Part shown: piece by piece, positions 33,591-43,022 of the stretch
Layout of the letters: each line of letters starts with the position of its first letter
How positions within the stretch are numbered: position 1 is the first letter of the stretch
Origin: Albibacillus kandeliae
GTDB taxonomy: Bacteria > Pseudomonadota > Alphaproteobacteria > Rhodobacterales > Rhodobacteraceae
Assembly: GCF_003116585.1 (NCBI RefSeq)
Contig: NZ_QEHM01000006.1
Span: 124,001-188,000 of the forward strand
DNA length: 64,000 nucleotides
Direction: 5' to 3'
Program-made: the position numbers and the translations under genes
The notes under the pieces: model-generated
What the model was told of the DNA's origin: nothing
The model's input: only the letters and a program-made list of their open reading frames with translations
Database searches by the model: none

Positions 33591-34604
33591 TCAGAGGTCG
33601 ATATCGAGCGTGATCGGGAAATGATCGGAGGCCGTAAGCAAGGCTTCGCGCAACTCCGGCACTGCGTAACACCGCTGATCGTCAAAGGGATGCCAGATGC
33701 GCCAGGCCGGGGCCCGGGCCATCAGGTCGGGCGAAACCATGATGTAATCCAGCAGGGCCTGCAGATAGCGCTGCTGCGTCGGCAGCCAGAACCGGGCCGA
33801 AACAGGCGTGGCCCCGATCCTCTGCTGCAGGGCCATCCGCGCGTGGGGGTCGTACATGTCGTCGCCCAGCAGGATCTCGACCGACGACCGCCCGAACAGG
33901 TGCTCGAATTCGTCCAGCCCCGGGCCATCGTTCAGGTCGCCCGCAAGGATCACCGGCTCGCCCGCATCAAGATGGCGCTGCAGCCGGGCCCGCAGCCAGA
34001 TCGCCTGCGCCAGCTGCTTGCGCCGGTTCGAGATTTGCGCCCGCATGATCGCGTCATGCCCCCGCGCCCCGTGCGGCGCCTTTGATTTCAGGTGCGCCCC
34101 GATCATCCGGAACTCGGTGCCCGTGGTCGTGCGGATTGTCAGCTCCAGCGGCGGCTTGGAAAAGCGGACGTGATCCTCGGTCGCGTCGATGTCGAGGTCG
34201 ATGTGGAAGACACCGTCGAACCGGGGCGGCTCGTCCCCGTCGCGCGGCGCGGCGAAGTCGCCCCGCGGATCATGCCATGCATCCAGCTTGTAAGGATCGT
34301 AGAGCAGCGCGATTTCCTGCTGGGTCTCGTTGGCGAACCCCATCACGGCGCTGTGCTGGCGCAGACCATAGGTCTTTGCGAAGTTCTCCAGCGCCCGCAC
34401 CGTGCTCTGCCGCCGCCCCGAGTTCGGCGCCTCTATGATCATCACCGCGTCGGCGTCGATGGCCGTCAGCACCACCGCGATGGCCTCGGCCTGATCCTGC
34501 CGGGTCACGTCGTGCCGCCCCGACCAGCCCCCGTCGGCCAGCAGCCGGTCCTCATCGTCAAAGAGGTTCGCGAACCATTCGACGTTGTAGGTGGCCAGCC
34601 GCAT
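33591..34604 (-). CDS. Endonuclease/exonuclease/phosphatase-family enzyme
   Basis: The 337-residue protein has the EEP fold motifs: LATYNVEWFANLF, VMIIEAPNS (metal Glu), MIGAHLKSKA, ILAGDLNDGPG and SDHFPITLDI. The substrate could be a nucleic acid, lipid or other phosphodiester. No signal peptide is seen, so it is probably cytoplasmic. The start ATG 34604 shares one base with the stop of the upstream DnaJ/TerB gene (TGATG), which decides the start and implies translational coupling. Confidence 0.88.
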   Translation of the reverse strand: MRLATYNVEWFANLFDDEDRLLADGGWSGRHDVTRQDQAEAIAVVLTAIDADAVMIIEAPNSGRRQSTVRALENFAKTYGLRQHSAVMGFANETQQEIALLYDPYKLDAWHDPRGDFAAPRDGDEPPRFDGVFHIDLDIDATEDHVRFSKPPLELTIRTTTGTEFRMIGAHLKSKAPHGARGHDAIMRAQISNRRKQLAQAIWLRARLQRHLDAGEPVILAGDLNDGPGLDEFEHLFGRSSVEILLGDDMYDPHARMALQQRIGATPVSARFWLPTQQRYLQALLDYIMVSPDLMARAPAWRIWHPFDDQRCYAVPELREALLTASDHFPITLDIDL

Positions 34605-35284
34605 CAGGTGACCGCGCCGTTGATCTCGTCCCACGCCCTGTTGATGTCGCGCATCCGTTTCTCCGCGAGCTTGATCGCCTCCTCCGGCACCCCCCGCGCG
34701 ATCATGCTGTCCGGGTGCGTCTCGCGCACCAGCTTGCGCCACGCCTGCCGGATCTGGTCGGGCGGCATGTCAGGGGTCACGCCCAGCACGGTGTATGGGT
34801 CGGGCTTGGCATCCGGCACGAAGCGGCTGCGCATGGCGGCGAACTGCTGCTCGCTCATCCCGAAGATCTCGGCGACATCGGCCAGAAACTGGTCCTCGTC
34901 AGGATGATACAGCCCATCCGCCATGGCGATATGGAACAGCCCCTCCATCAGGTCCGAGAGCGTGTCCGGGTCGCGTTCGAACATCCGCTGGATGCGCTGC
35001 GCATACTCGCGATAGCCCGCGATATCCGTGCGGGCGAGGTTGAACACCCGCGCCGCCCCAGCCTCGTCCTCGCGCGCGATCTGGAACACCTCGCGAAAGG
35101 CCGTCACCTCGTCCCGCGTCACCCGCCCGTCGGCCTTGGCCATCTTCGCACCCAGTGCGATCACCGCGATGGCAAAGGCCACCGAGCGTTCGGGGGGCGT
35201 GCGCAGGCGCTCGAAAACCTCCGAGAGGCTTTCGCCGTTGGCCAGCGCCGCAAGCGCGTCGGATATGCGGGTCCAGATCGACAT
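34604..35284 (-). CDS. DjlA-like co-chaperone (TerB plus J domain)
   Basis: The 226-residue protein contains a TerB-like helical domain (about 35-130; LGAKMAKADGRVTRDEVTAF and IAMADGLYHPDEDQFL are the two repeat-like halves) and a C-terminal J domain (about 164-226) with DPYTVLGVTPDMPP and the HPD tripeptide (ETHPDS). It should stimulate DnaK ATPase. Unlike E. coli DjlA there is no clear N-terminal membrane helix, so it may be soluble. The start ATG 35284 lacks a strong Shine-Dalgarno. Confidence 0.9.
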   Translation of the reverse strand: MSIWTRISDALAALANGESLSEVFERLRTPPERSVAFAIAVIALGAKMAKADGRVTRDEVTAFREVFQIAREDEAGAARVFNLARTDIAGYREYAQRIQRMFERDPDTLSDLMEGLFHIAMADGLYHPDEDQFLADVAEIFGMSEQQFAAMRSRFVPDAKPDPYTVLGVTPDMPPDQIRQAWRKLVRETHPDSMIARGVPEEAIKLAEKRMRDINRAWDEINGAVT

Positions 35285-35349
35285 GGGTTCAGGATATCGT
35301 GGGAAGTTGTTGATGTCAGGCCGCGACTTGCGCCGCCTGACGCCGCGTT

Positions 35350-35961
35350 TCAGACCAGCCGGCGCAGCCCGTTTGGCGTCTCGATCTCGGCCATCAGCCC
35401 GGCGGGTCCGGCCTCGAACACCACGCGCGCGTCGGCAAAGACGGGCAGCAGGGCCGCCTCCAACGCCGCCGCCTCGGGATGCGAGACGACGAGCCGCCGC
35501 AGCGTGCAGCCCGAGGGAGTCAGCAGGCTCGCCGGATGCACCGGGCTCTGCCACTGGATCACCGCGGGGTGCATGTTGTCGAACGGCAGGATACCATCGG
35601 CAGGCACCGCCATCTGCCAGCGCAGATCACCGCGCCGCAGCGCCACCGGCGCCCCCGCGCCCTCCGGCAGTGCCGCCAGCGCCTCGGCCATGTCCGGCGT
35701 CGCGCAGATCCAGTTGGTCAGCCGCGCGGGTCCGGCAAAACGGTCAAGGTCGAACCAGCGCGGGCGCTCCGGCACCGGCGCATCGGGGTTGATCGCGATG
35801 GCCTCGAGGTAGAGCCCGTCCGCCAGCCCCAGCAGCGCGTTGTGGGTATGAAACACCGCGTGCTCGCCCCCCGGCTGCATCCGGACGCCCAGCGCCTCCT
35901 CCACGGCGGCAACGGCTTCCGGCAGCGTCGTGCCGGACACGGCGATATGGTCGAGGATCAT
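35350..35961 (-). CDS. VOC superfamily (glyoxalase-like domain) protein
   Basis: The 203-residue protein begins LDHIAVSGTTLPEA..EEALGVRM and has HAVFHTHNALLGLADGLYLEAIAINPD, the pattern of the 'glyoxalase-like domain' (PF13468-type) members of the VOC fold. It is presumably a metal-dependent enzyme or a relative of unknown substrate. It is 65 bp upstream of the DnaJ/TerB gene in the same direction. Confidence 0.85.
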   Translation of the reverse strand: MILDHIAVSGTTLPEAVAAVEEALGVRMQPGGEHAVFHTHNALLGLADGLYLEAIAINPDAPVPERPRWFDLDRFAGPARLTNWICATPDMAEALAALPEGAGAPVALRRGDLRWQMAVPADGILPFDNMHPAVIQWQSPVHPASLLTPSGCTLRRLVVSHPEAAALEAALLPVFADARVVFEAGPAGLMAEIETPNGLRRLV

Positions 35962-36041
35962 CGGCTTGGCTCCGGATCGAGGGGTCAGCGAAACCTATGA
36001 AATCGCCCCGGAAAGCGCAACGCGATAGCCCGCGCCCGCAA

Positions 36042-36521
36042 TCACATCCAGGCCACCAGCGTCCAGACTGCGACCAGCACGGTCGGGTAGAAGGTCGCCG
36101 CGAAGCCGAATGCGCGCAGCGGCGGCGCGCGGTGGTAGCCGTACCAGAAGGCGAGCCGCGCAATGGCAAAGCCGAAGCCGAGGTAGAGCACGACCTGCCC
36201 GCCAAGGGTCAGCGCCGCAAATGGCCAGATCAGACCGGCCAGAACCGCCTGCTCCACCGTGTTCGCCAGCACCCGCTGGTCCACCCAGCCGGGCGATCCG
36301 GGCGGAAACGCCTCGCCGTCGATCACCGTATCGTCAAAGAAACGCCGCTGCGCCAGCCGCCCGATCATCAGGATCATCACGAGCCCGGGCGCAAAGACCG
36401 CGCCCGGAAAGGCGATGGCCGGCGGGGCAAAGCCGCCCCGCGTCCCGCCCAGAACCAGCAGGGCAACGGCCCATGCAAGCCCCGCCGCCATGCCCAGCAG
36501 TATCGCCGTTCTCTTGCTCAA
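36042..36521 (-). CDS. MAPEG-family membrane protein
   Basis: The 159-residue protein has four hydrophobic segments and the MAPEG-type block DQRVLANTVEQAVLAGLIWPF. MAPEG members act on glutathione or eicosanoid-like lipids in eukaryotes; bacterial roles are mostly unknown. The start is TTG at 36521, with GGAG 6 nt upstream, one base after the scpA stop codon, so it is translationally linked to methylmalonyl-CoA mutase, probably by position only. Confidence 0.85.
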   Translation of the reverse strand: MSKRTAILLGMAAGLAWAVALLVLGGTRGGFAPPAIAFPGAVFAPGLVMILMIGRLAQRRFFDDTVIDGEAFPPGSPGWVDQRVLANTVEQAVLAGLIWPFAALTLGGQVVLYLGFGFAIARLAFWYGYHRAPPLRAFGFAATFYPTVLVAVWTLVAWM

Positions 36522-36522
36522 C

Positions 36523-38652
36523 TCAGCTCCGCGCGTCGCGGATCAGGCGCAGGATGTCCTCGGCCGCCTTCGGGATATTGGTGCCCGGTCCGAAAATCGC
36601 CTTCACCCCGTTCTTGTAGAGGAAATCGTAATCCTGCTGCGGGATCACCCCGCCGCAGATCACGATGATATCCTCCGCGCCCTGATCCTTCAACGCCTGC
36701 ACCAGCTGCGGGGCGAGCGTCTTGTGGCCGGCCGCCTGCGAAGAAATGCCGACGACATGCACGTCGTTGTCGATGGCGTCCTGCGCCGCCTCGTCCGGCG
36801 TCTGGAACAGCGGGCCCACGTCCACGTCGAACCCGATGTCGGCAAAGGCGGTGGCGATCACCTTGGCGCCCCGGTCGTGCCCGTCCTGCCCCATCTTGAC
36901 CACCAGCATGCGCGGGCGGCGCCCCTCTTCCTCGGCAAAGTCCTCGACGGATTTCTGAATGGCGGCAAAGCCTTCGTCGCCCTCGTACGCCTTGCCATAG
37001 ACACCCGCGAGCGTCTTCACCTCGGCCCGATGGCGGCCGAACACCTTCTCCATCGCCATGCTGATCTCTCCTACGCTGGCTCGGGCACGTGCCGCCTCGA
37101 CCGCCGCTTCCAACAGGTTTCCGCCTTCGCTTGCGCGCCGCGACAGCTCCGCCAGCGCCGCCTCGCAGGCCGCCTGATCGCGGCTGCCCCGGATGCTCTC
37201 AAGCCGCGCGATCTGGCTCTCACGCACCTTCACGTTGTCGACATCGAGAATGTCGATCGGGTCTTCCTTGTCCTTGCGGTACTTGTTGACCCCGACGATC
37301 ACCTCCTCGCCCCGGTCGATCATCGCCTGCCGCATCGCCGCGCTCTCCTCGATGCGCAGCTTGGGCATGCCGGAGGCCACCGCCTTGGTCATGCCGCCCA
37401 TCTCGTCGACTTCCTCGATCAGCGCCCAGGCCTTCTCGGCCAGGTCCGCCGTCAGGCTCTCGACGTAGTAGGAGCCCGCCAGCGGATCGACCACCTTGGT
37501 CACGCCGGTCTCTTCCTGCAGCACCAGCTGGGTGTTCCGCGCGATCCGGGCCGAGAAGTCAGTCGGCAGCGCGATGGCCTCGTCCAGCGCGTTGGTGTGC
37601 AGCGACTGGGTGCCACCCAGCACGGCGCTCATCGCCTCATAGGCGGTGCGGATGACGTTGTTGTAGGGGTCCTGCTCCTGCAGGCTTACGCCCGAGGTCT
37701 GGCAGTGGGTCCGCAGCATCTTGGAGCGTTCGTTCCTGGCCCCGAACTCGGTCATGATCCGGTGCCATAGCAGCCGCGCGGCGCGCAGCTTGGCCGCCTC
37801 CATGAAGAAGTTCATGCCGATAGCAAAGAAGAAGCTCAGCCGCCCGGCGAACTTGTCGACGTCCATCCCGGCCTCGATGGCCGCCTTCACGTATTCCTTG
37901 CCGTCCGCCAGCGTATAGGCCAGCTCCTGCACGAGGTTCGCACCGGCCTCCTGCATGTGGTAGCCCGAGATCGAGATCGAGTTGAACTTGGGCATCTCGT
38001 TCGAGGTGTACTCGATGATGTCCGAGATGATCCGCATCGAGGGCTCGGGCGGGTAGATGTAGGTATTGCGGACCATGAACTCCTTGAGGATGTCGTTCTG
38101 GATGGTCCCCGACAGCACCGACTTGTCGTGCCCCTGCTCTTCCCCGGTCACGATAAAGCTTGCCAGCACCGGGATCACCGCGCCGTTCATGGTCATCGAG
38201 ACCGAGACCTTGTCGAGCGGGATGCCGTCGAAGAGGATCTTCATGTCCTCGACGCTGTCAATGGCGACACCGGCCTTGCCCACGTCCCCCACCACGCGCG
38301 GGTGGTCGCTGTCATAGCCCCGGTGCGTCGCGAGGTCGAAAGCCACCGACACCCCCTGCTGACCGGCCGCGAGGTTGCGGCGGTAGAAGGCGTTCGATTC
38401 CTCTGCCGTGGAGAAACCGGCATATTGCCGGATCGTCCAGGGACGGCCCGCATACATCGTTGCCTTCACCCCGCGGGTAAAGGGCGCCTCGCCCGGGAAC
38501 GAGCCAAGGTGCGGCAGGTCCTTCACGTCTTCCTCGGTGTAGAGAGGCTGGACGTCGATTCCCTCCAGCGTCTTCCATGTCAGGCTGTCCAGCGGCTTGC
38601 CCCGCAGTTCAGCCTCGGCGCGCTTTTGCCATTCGGCTTTCTTCGTCGTCAT
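36523..38652 (-). CDS. scpA: Methylmalonyl-CoA mutase, single-chain
   Basis: The 709-residue adenosylcobalamin enzyme isomerises methylmalonyl-CoA to succinyl-CoA, the last step of propionyl-CoA assimilation. The TIM-barrel part has [16 protein letters not shown] and [13 protein letters not shown]. The C-terminal cobalamin domain carries DGHDRGAK with its cobalt-binding His (DxHxxG). Length matches the homodimeric bacterial type. GAGGA lies 8 nt before ATG 38652. The end of the upstream sulfotransferase-like gene overlaps this start by 44 bp in another frame. pccA and pccB, earlier steps of the pathway, are encoded nearby. Confidence 0.97.
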   Translation of the reverse strand: MTTKKAEWQKRAEAELRGKPLDSLTWKTLEGIDVQPLYTEEDVKDLPHLGSFPGEAPFTRGVKATMYAGRPWTIRQYAGFSTAEESNAFYRRNLAAGQQGVSVAFDLATHRGYDSDHPRVVGDVGKAGVAIDSVEDMKILFDGIPLDKVSVSMTMNGAVIPVLASFIVTGEEQGHDKSVLSGTIQNDILKEFMVRNTYIYPPEPSMRIISDIIEYTSNEMPKFNSISISGYHMQEAGANLVQELAYTLADGKEYVKAAIEAGMDVDKFAGRLSFFFAIGMNFFMEAAKLRAARLLWHRIMTEFGARNERSKMLRTHCQTSGVSLQEQDPYNNVIRTAYEAMSAVLGGTQSLHTNALDEAIALPTDFSARIARNTQLVLQEETGVTKVVDPLAGSYYVESLTADLAEKAWALIEEVDEMGGMTKAVASGMPKLRIEESAAMRQAMIDRGEEVIVGVNKYRKDKEDPIDILDVDNVKVRESQIARLESIRGSRDQAACEAALAELSRRASEGGNLLEAAVEAARARASVGEISMAMEKVFGRHRAEVKTLAGVYGKAYEGDEGFAAIQKSVEDFAEEEGRRPRMLVVKMGQDGHDRGAKVIATAFADIGFDVDVGPLFQTPDEAAQDAIDNDVHVVGISSQAAGHKTLAPQLVQALKDQGAEDIIVICGGVIPQQDYDFLYKNGVKAIFGPGTNIPKAAEDILRLIRDARS

Positions 38653-39547
38653 TCCGTCTTCCTCTTGTCATGCCATCGACGCCGGGGTTGGCCCCCAGCC
38701 GGGTCTTGTTCGGATCGTCCGCCAGCAGCGCGAGCCCGTCGGCCCCGCCCGCCAGCCACATCAGGTCATCCGCATAGGCCTCGCGCAGCGCGGCCAGCTG
38801 GAATGCATCGAAAGGCGCCCAGCGCCCCGTCTCCGGGGGCAGCGCGGCGGCTACATCCGCCGTCACGACCGCCCGCAACTCATCGAGGTTCGGCGCGGGG
38901 TTCAGCCGTTCGCGCGCGCGTTTCGGCGCGCTGAACCCGGTCAGGGCAGAGAGCAACAGCTCCGGGCGCCCCGCGAAGGTCTCGAAGGGATAGACCCGCA
39001 CCTGCGCGCGCGGCATGGCGCAGGCCACGTCCGCGATCACGTCGCGCCAGCTGCGGTCACTGCGCGCCATCGCGTCGCGCCGCGCGGATGCAGGCAGCGC
39101 ATGGCCCCGCCCCACCATCACCGCCAGCAGCGACGGCCAGTAGCGGTCCTGCCCCCGGATCGTGACAGCCACCTCGCCGACGTAATCGCCAAAGCCCTGC
39201 CAGAGCCGCGCCAGCCGCTGCCCCGCCCCGGGGTAAAGCGCCCCGGCGGCGAGGGTGTCGCGCAGACCGCCCAGCAGCTCGGGGTCGCAGACCAGCAGGT
39301 GCCGCACGCCCCGCTCGGCCTCTGCACGCATCCGCAGCCTGATCCGCCCGGTCGCCCGGCGCACGGGGTCGCGGCGGAACACGGGCCCGCGATGCGGCGT
39401 CAGCCCGTGTATCAGCCCGCCGCGCAGCGCCTCCGGCCCCCAGACCGCAACGCCAAGCCGGTCGAGCGCGGCCTGGTTGCTGCCCGCATAGCCCAGAAAG
39501 CTCTGCGTGGCGCAGCGGTGCGCGCCGATCATCAAGGTTACCTTCAT
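38609..39547 (-). CDS. Sulfotransferase-like (P-loop-type) hypothetical protein
   Basis: The 312-residue protein starts [19 protein letters not shown], a pattern close to the 5'-phosphosulfate loop of bacterial sulfotransferase-like proteins (hydrophobic strand, G-x-H-R-x-x-T-x-S), and has ARVLPFETF-like features in its middle. The rest is only weakly like known families. ATG 39547 is the natural start; longer open frames upstream are non-conserved. Its last 44 bp overlap the scpA start, suggesting co-transcription and coupling. Sulfotransfer is a guess from the N terminus only. Confidence 0.65.
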   Translation of the reverse strand: MKVTLMIGAHRCATQSFLGYAGSNQAALDRLGVAVWGPEALRGGLIHGLTPHRGPVFRRDPVRRATGRIRLRMRAEAERGVRHLLVCDPELLGGLRDTLAAGALYPGAGQRLARLWQGFGDYVGEVAVTIRGQDRYWPSLLAVMVGRGHALPASARRDAMARSDRSWRDVIADVACAMPRAQVRVYPFETFAGRPELLLSALTGFSAPKRARERLNPAPNLDELRAVVTADVAAALPPETGRWAPFDAFQLAALREAYADDLMWLAGGADGLALLADDPNKTRLGANPGVDGMTRGRRNDDEESRMAKARRG

Positions 39548-39740
39548 CGCCGCTCGCTCCGCACGGAAACCACAAGGCCCCCGCCCGGCGGGAGCGCGGC
39601 GATCATCGCGCCCCATGCTGACAAAGCGATTAACGGCGCCGGAATTCAGCCCCGCCCCTCCCGGTTTTTTGCGCGAGAGGGCGCAATCGGTGGTCGCATT
39701 CCCCGCGCCACCCCCTATATTCAGAGCAACAGGAGGACAA

Positions 39741-40196
39741 ATGACCCGGATCTTAGCCCTTGTTCTGGCGGCATTTATTCCCGCCCTGACCTTTGCGCAG
39801 GATGCCTCGTCGACCGAGGCGGCACCGCTGATCCGACCTGCGGGCGACAGCGACCTGCCCGAGTTTCTCTGGGTCGCCCGCCCGGTGGTGGTCTTCGCCG
39901 ACAGCCCGAACGATCCGAGTTTCATCGAACAGATGGAACTGCTCGAATCCGGGCAGGAAATGCTGGCCGTGCGCGATGTCGTGGTGCTGACCGATACCGA
40001 TCCCTCCGCGCGGGGTCCGCTGCGCAAGAAACTCAGGCCGCGCGGCTTTGCACTGGTGCTGATCGCCAAGGACGGAACCGTCGAATTGCGCAAGCCGCTG
40101 CCCTGGACGGTGCGGGAACTGACGCGGTCCATCGACAAGATGCCCGACCGCCAGCGCGAGGTCGAAGAGCGCCGAGGCCCGGGGCTCATGCAATAA
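39741..40196 (+). CDS. DUF4174-like secreted protein
   Basis: The 151-residue product has a signal peptide (LALVLAAFIPALTFAQ) and a thioredoxin-like segment, WVARPVVVFADSPNDPSFIEQ, with FALVLIAKDGTVELRKP, the usual DUF4174 pattern. There is no CxxC motif. AGGAGG lies 5 nt before ATG 39741. It is probably periplasmic; function unknown. Rightward, convergent with the 40249-40629 gene. Confidence 0.8.
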   Translation: MTRILALVLAAFIPALTFAQDASSTEAAPLIRPAGDSDLPEFLWVARPVVVFADSPNDPSFIEQMELLESGQEMLAVRDVVVLTDTDPSARGPLRKKLRPRGFALVLIAKDGTVELRKPLPWTVRELTRSIDKMPDRQREVEERRGPGLMQ

Positions 40197-40223
40197 CGGC
40201 GCAACGGCTCCTGCCGTTCGCCG
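40197..40223. terminator. Hairpin at a convergent junction
   Basis: CGGCG-c-AACGGC-TCCT-GCCGTT-CGCCG directly follows the DUF4174 stop codon. The stem is strong, but there is no T run, so terminator function is uncertain. Confidence 0.4.
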
Positions 40224-40248
40224 ATACCGCTATGCCCCCGGACCGTGC

Positions 40249-40629
40249 TCACCCCAAAAGCCTCCGCGCCGCCGCACCCCCGATGCCGAAGAGCATGACC
40301 AGCACGACGATCAGCGCTTCCATCGCCGTCAGCCAGCCGCCCCGGATCGCGAACAGCGCCAGCGCCACCAGCAGCACCGTCGCCCCCGCGCCGGAGGCGA
40401 GCCATCCCGCGCCGAGCCGTGCCTTCAGCAGGTTCGACAGGACCGCCACGTAAACCCCGAACCCGGCAAGCGCGGCCACCAGAACCATCGCCGCCAGCAC
40501 CAGCAGGGCGCCCCCCTCGCCCCGGCTGACCGTGGGTGCGGCCAGCGTGAGGGCGAACCACGCAACCACCAGCCCCGCGCCAAAGGCAACGGCATGCATC
40601 AGGTAGGCGCGCAGCACGGGTGACATCAT
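40249..40629 (-). CDS. Small four-helix membrane protein, unknown function
   Basis: The 126-residue protein is almost entirely hydrophobic with four predicted helices (about 8-30, 40-65, 72-92, 98-118). Its start ATG 40629 (or the following ATG 40626) overlaps the pccA stop by 4 nt (ATGA), so it is translated as the tail gene of the pccA unit. No family recognised. Confidence 0.75.
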   Translation of the reverse strand: MMSPVLRAYLMHAVAFGAGLVVAWFALTLAAPTVSRGEGGALLVLAAMVLVAALAGFGVYVAVLSNLLKARLGAGWLASGAGATVLLVALALFAIRGGWLTAMEALIVVLVMLFGIGGAAARRLLG

Positions 40630-42671
40630 TCGAACTCCATGATCACGTCATCGACCGCGAGGCTGTCGCCTGCCGCCGCGTTGATCTTGGACACGATGGC
40701 CTTCTTCTCGGCGCGCAGGATGTTCTCCATCTTCATCGCCTCGACGGTGCAGAGCGGCTGGCCCTCCTGCACCTCGTCACCGACCTCGACATTCACCTTC
40801 ACGATCAGGCCGGGCATCGGGCAGAGCAGCAGCTTGGAGGTATCCGGCGGCAGCTTCTCGGGCATCAGCGCGGCCAGTTCGGCGGCGCGCGGCGTGCGCA
40901 CATGCACCTTCAGGTCCGCGCCACGGGTCCGCAGGCGGAAGCCGCCCGAGATCTTCCCGACCTTCAGCACCAGCTTGCCACCATCGACGTCGATCTCGGC
41001 CAGCTGGTCGCCCGGCGTCCAGCCGCTCGCCACGCGCAGAACCGCGCCATCCTCGAAGGCCACGCTCGATCCGCCCTGATCGGCCTTGACCGTCACCGGA
41101 AAGCTTTCGCCCTGCAGCGAGACCACCCAGTCCTCGCCCACCTTGCGCTCGTGGTTGTCCATCCGGCCCGAGATGCGGGTACGGCGGATCTCGGCGACCC
41201 GGTACATCGCCGCCGCGCTGGCCGCGATCTTGCGCAGCGCCTCCACCGGCAGGTCCACACCGTCGAAACCCTCGGGGTATTCTTCGGCGATAAAGGCCGT
41301 GGTCATGTCGCCAGACACGAACTTGGGGTGATCCATCACCGCTGACAGGAACGGCAGGTTGTGCCCGATCCCTTCCAGCTCGAACCCGTCGAGCGCGTTA
41401 CGCATGTGCTCGATGGCCTCGGCCCGCGTCGGCGCCCAGGTGCAGAGCTTGGCGATCATCGGATCGTAGTACATCGAGATCTCGCCGCCCTCGTAGACGC
41501 CGGTATCGTTGCGCACTGCGTGGCCGCCTTCCGGCGCCTCGCCCTGCCACTTGCCGTTCACCAGCAGCGGGCCCGATGCCATTTCCTCTGGCGGGCGATA
41601 CCGGATCAGGCGGCCGATCGAGGGCAGGAAGTTGCGATACGGGTCCTCGGCATACAGCCGGTTCTCGATGGCCCAGCCGGTCAGCTTGACGTCGTCCTGC
41701 GTCATGGTCAGCGGCTCGCCGTTGGCAACGCGGATCATCTGCTCCACCAGATCGACGCCGGTGATCAGCTCGGTCACCGGATGCTCCACCTGCAGGCGGG
41801 TGTTCATCTCGAGGAAGTAGAAGTTCTTCTGCCCGTCGACGATGAATTCGACGGTGCCCGCCGAGGCATAGCCCACGGCCTTGGCCAGCGCGACGGCCTG
41901 TTCACCCATCGCCTTGCGGGTCGCCTCGTCAAGGAAGGGGCTCGGCGCCTCTTCCACGACCTTCTGGTTCCGCCGCTGGATCGAGCATTCCCGCTCGCCG
42001 AGGTAGATGCCGTTGCCATGCGCGTCGCACAGCACCTGGATCTCGATGTGGCGCGGCTGGGTTACGAACTTTTCGATGAAGATCCGGTCGTCACCGAAGG
42101 AGTTCGCCGCCTCGTTCTTGGACGACTGGAAGCCCTCGCGCGCCTCGGTGTCGTTCCACGCGATCCGCATCCCCTTGCCACCGCCCCCGGCGCTGGCCTT
42201 GATCATCACCGGGTAGCCGATCTGGTTCGAGATCTTCACCGCCTCTTCGGCGTCCTCGATCAGGCCCATGTAGCCGGGCACGGTCGACACGCCCGCCTCC
42301 TGCGCGATCTTCTTCGAGGTGATCTTGTCGCCCATCGCCTCGATGGCCTTCACCGGGGGGCCGACAAAGGCGACACCGGCGGCTTCCAGCGCCTGCGCGA
42401 ACTTCGGGTTCTCCGACAGGAAGCCATAGCCCGGGTGCACCGCCTCGGCGCCGCTCTCCTTGATCGCCGCCATCACCTTGTCGATGACGATATAGGACTG
42501 GTTCGCCGGCGGCGGCCCGATGTGGATCGCCTCGTCCGCCATCTGCACATGCAGCGCCTGCCGGTCCGCGTCCGAATAGATCGCGACCGTCTGGATCCCC
42601 ATCTTGCGAGCCGTCTTGATCACGCGGCAGGCGATTTCGCCCCGGTTGGCAATCAGGATTTTCTTGAACAT
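40626..42671 (-). CDS. pccA: Propionyl-CoA carboxylase alpha subunit (biotin carboxylase)
   Basis: The 681-residue protein combines a biotin carboxylase domain (KILIANRGEIACRVI at the start, the ATP-grasp loop KASAGGGGKGMR, and ECSIQRRNQKVVEEAPSP), a BT linker domain and a C-terminal biotinyl domain with EAMKMEN, the biotinylated lysine being about residue 647. It carboxylates biotin for transfer by PccB to propionyl-CoA, giving methylmalonyl-CoA. Length and the BT domain favour PccA over MccA or AccC, and the presence of pccB and scpA nearby supports this. It is separated from pccB by about 2.1 kb of unrelated small genes. Confidence 0.95.
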   Translation of the reverse strand: MFKKILIANRGEIACRVIKTARKMGIQTVAIYSDADRQALHVQMADEAIHIGPPPANQSYIVIDKVMAAIKESGAEAVHPGYGFLSENPKFAQALEAAGVAFVGPPVKAIEAMGDKITSKKIAQEAGVSTVPGYMGLIEDAEEAVKISNQIGYPVMIKASAGGGGKGMRIAWNDTEAREGFQSSKNEAANSFGDDRIFIEKFVTQPRHIEIQVLCDAHGNGIYLGERECSIQRRNQKVVEEAPSPFLDEATRKAMGEQAVALAKAVGYASAGTVEFIVDGQKNFYFLEMNTRLQVEHPVTELITGVDLVEQMIRVANGEPLTMTQDDVKLTGWAIENRLYAEDPYRNFLPSIGRLIRYRPPEEMASGPLLVNGKWQGEAPEGGHAVRNDTGVYEGGEISMYYDPMIAKLCTWAPTRAEAIEHMRNALDGFELEGIGHNLPFLSAVMDHPKFVSGDMTTAFIAEEYPEGFDGVDLPVEALRKIAASAAAMYRVAEIRRTRISGRMDNHERKVGEDWVVSLQGESFPVTVKADQGGSSVAFEDGAVLRVASGWTPGDQLAEIDVDGGKLVLKVGKISGGFRLRTRGADLKVHVRTPRAAELAALMPEKLPPDTSKLLLCPMPGLIVKVNVEVGDEVQEGQPLCTVEAMKMENILRAEKKAIVSKINAAAGDSLAVDDVIMEFE

Positions 42672-42703
42672 CTCTGGTCCTTCGTCTGGAAGATGGGGAA
42701 ACG

Positions 42704-42742
42704 CAAAACGCCGCAGCCGGACGTGAGCCCGGTTGCGGCGTT
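42704..42742 (-). terminator. Rho-independent terminator after the small lipoprotein gene
   Basis: On the minus strand AACGCCGCAACCGG..CCGGCTGCGGCGTT forms a long stem followed by TTGCGTTTCC. It separates the lipoprotein gene (ends 42807) from pccA (starts 42671), so pccA has its own promoter in the remaining short gap. Confidence 0.75.
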
Positions 42743-42806
42743 GCGAAATACGGATGGGACGGGGCCGACGCCCCCGCCTACGCGGCCCGCCGTAGCGGGC
42801 GCGCGC

Positions 42807-43022
42807 TTAGCACTTGCCGGGGTTTTCCTGGCAATAGATGAGGTTGGCAGCAGCGCCGACGGCCGCGCCGGTAACGAGGTTACCGTTGAGCAGCGCCGAA
42901 CCGGCCGCACCGGCGCCTGCGCCGTAGAGGGCCTGTTCACCGGTGGTATCGCCACAGGCTGCAAGTCCGCCGCAGAGGGCAAGGGCAGCCACGATTTTTG
43001 CAGTCGTTTTCGAATAAAGCAT
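42807..43022 (-). CDS. Small glycine-zipper lipoprotein
   Basis: The 71-residue product has a lipoprotein signal (LCGGLAAC, Cys23) and a glycine/alanine-zipper-like helix GAGAGAAGSALLNGN..GAAVGAAANL of the OsmB/17-kDa surface antigen type, ending CQENPGKC with two cysteines. It should be in the outer membrane. AAGGA lies 8 nt before ATG 43022. It is a single-gene unit, closed by the 42704-42742 terminator. Such genes are often stress-induced, but nothing in the sequence proves that here. Confidence 0.8.
   Translation of the reverse strand: MLYSKTTAKIVAALALCGGLAACGDTTGEQALYGAGAGAAGSALLNGNLVTGAAVGAAANLIYCQENPGKC

Noticed and set aside
38609-40561. 650-codon extension upstream of the sulfotransferase-like gene
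   Set aside because: The upstream part is a shadow of the DUF4174 gene and non-coding sequence; similarity begins at ATG 39547.
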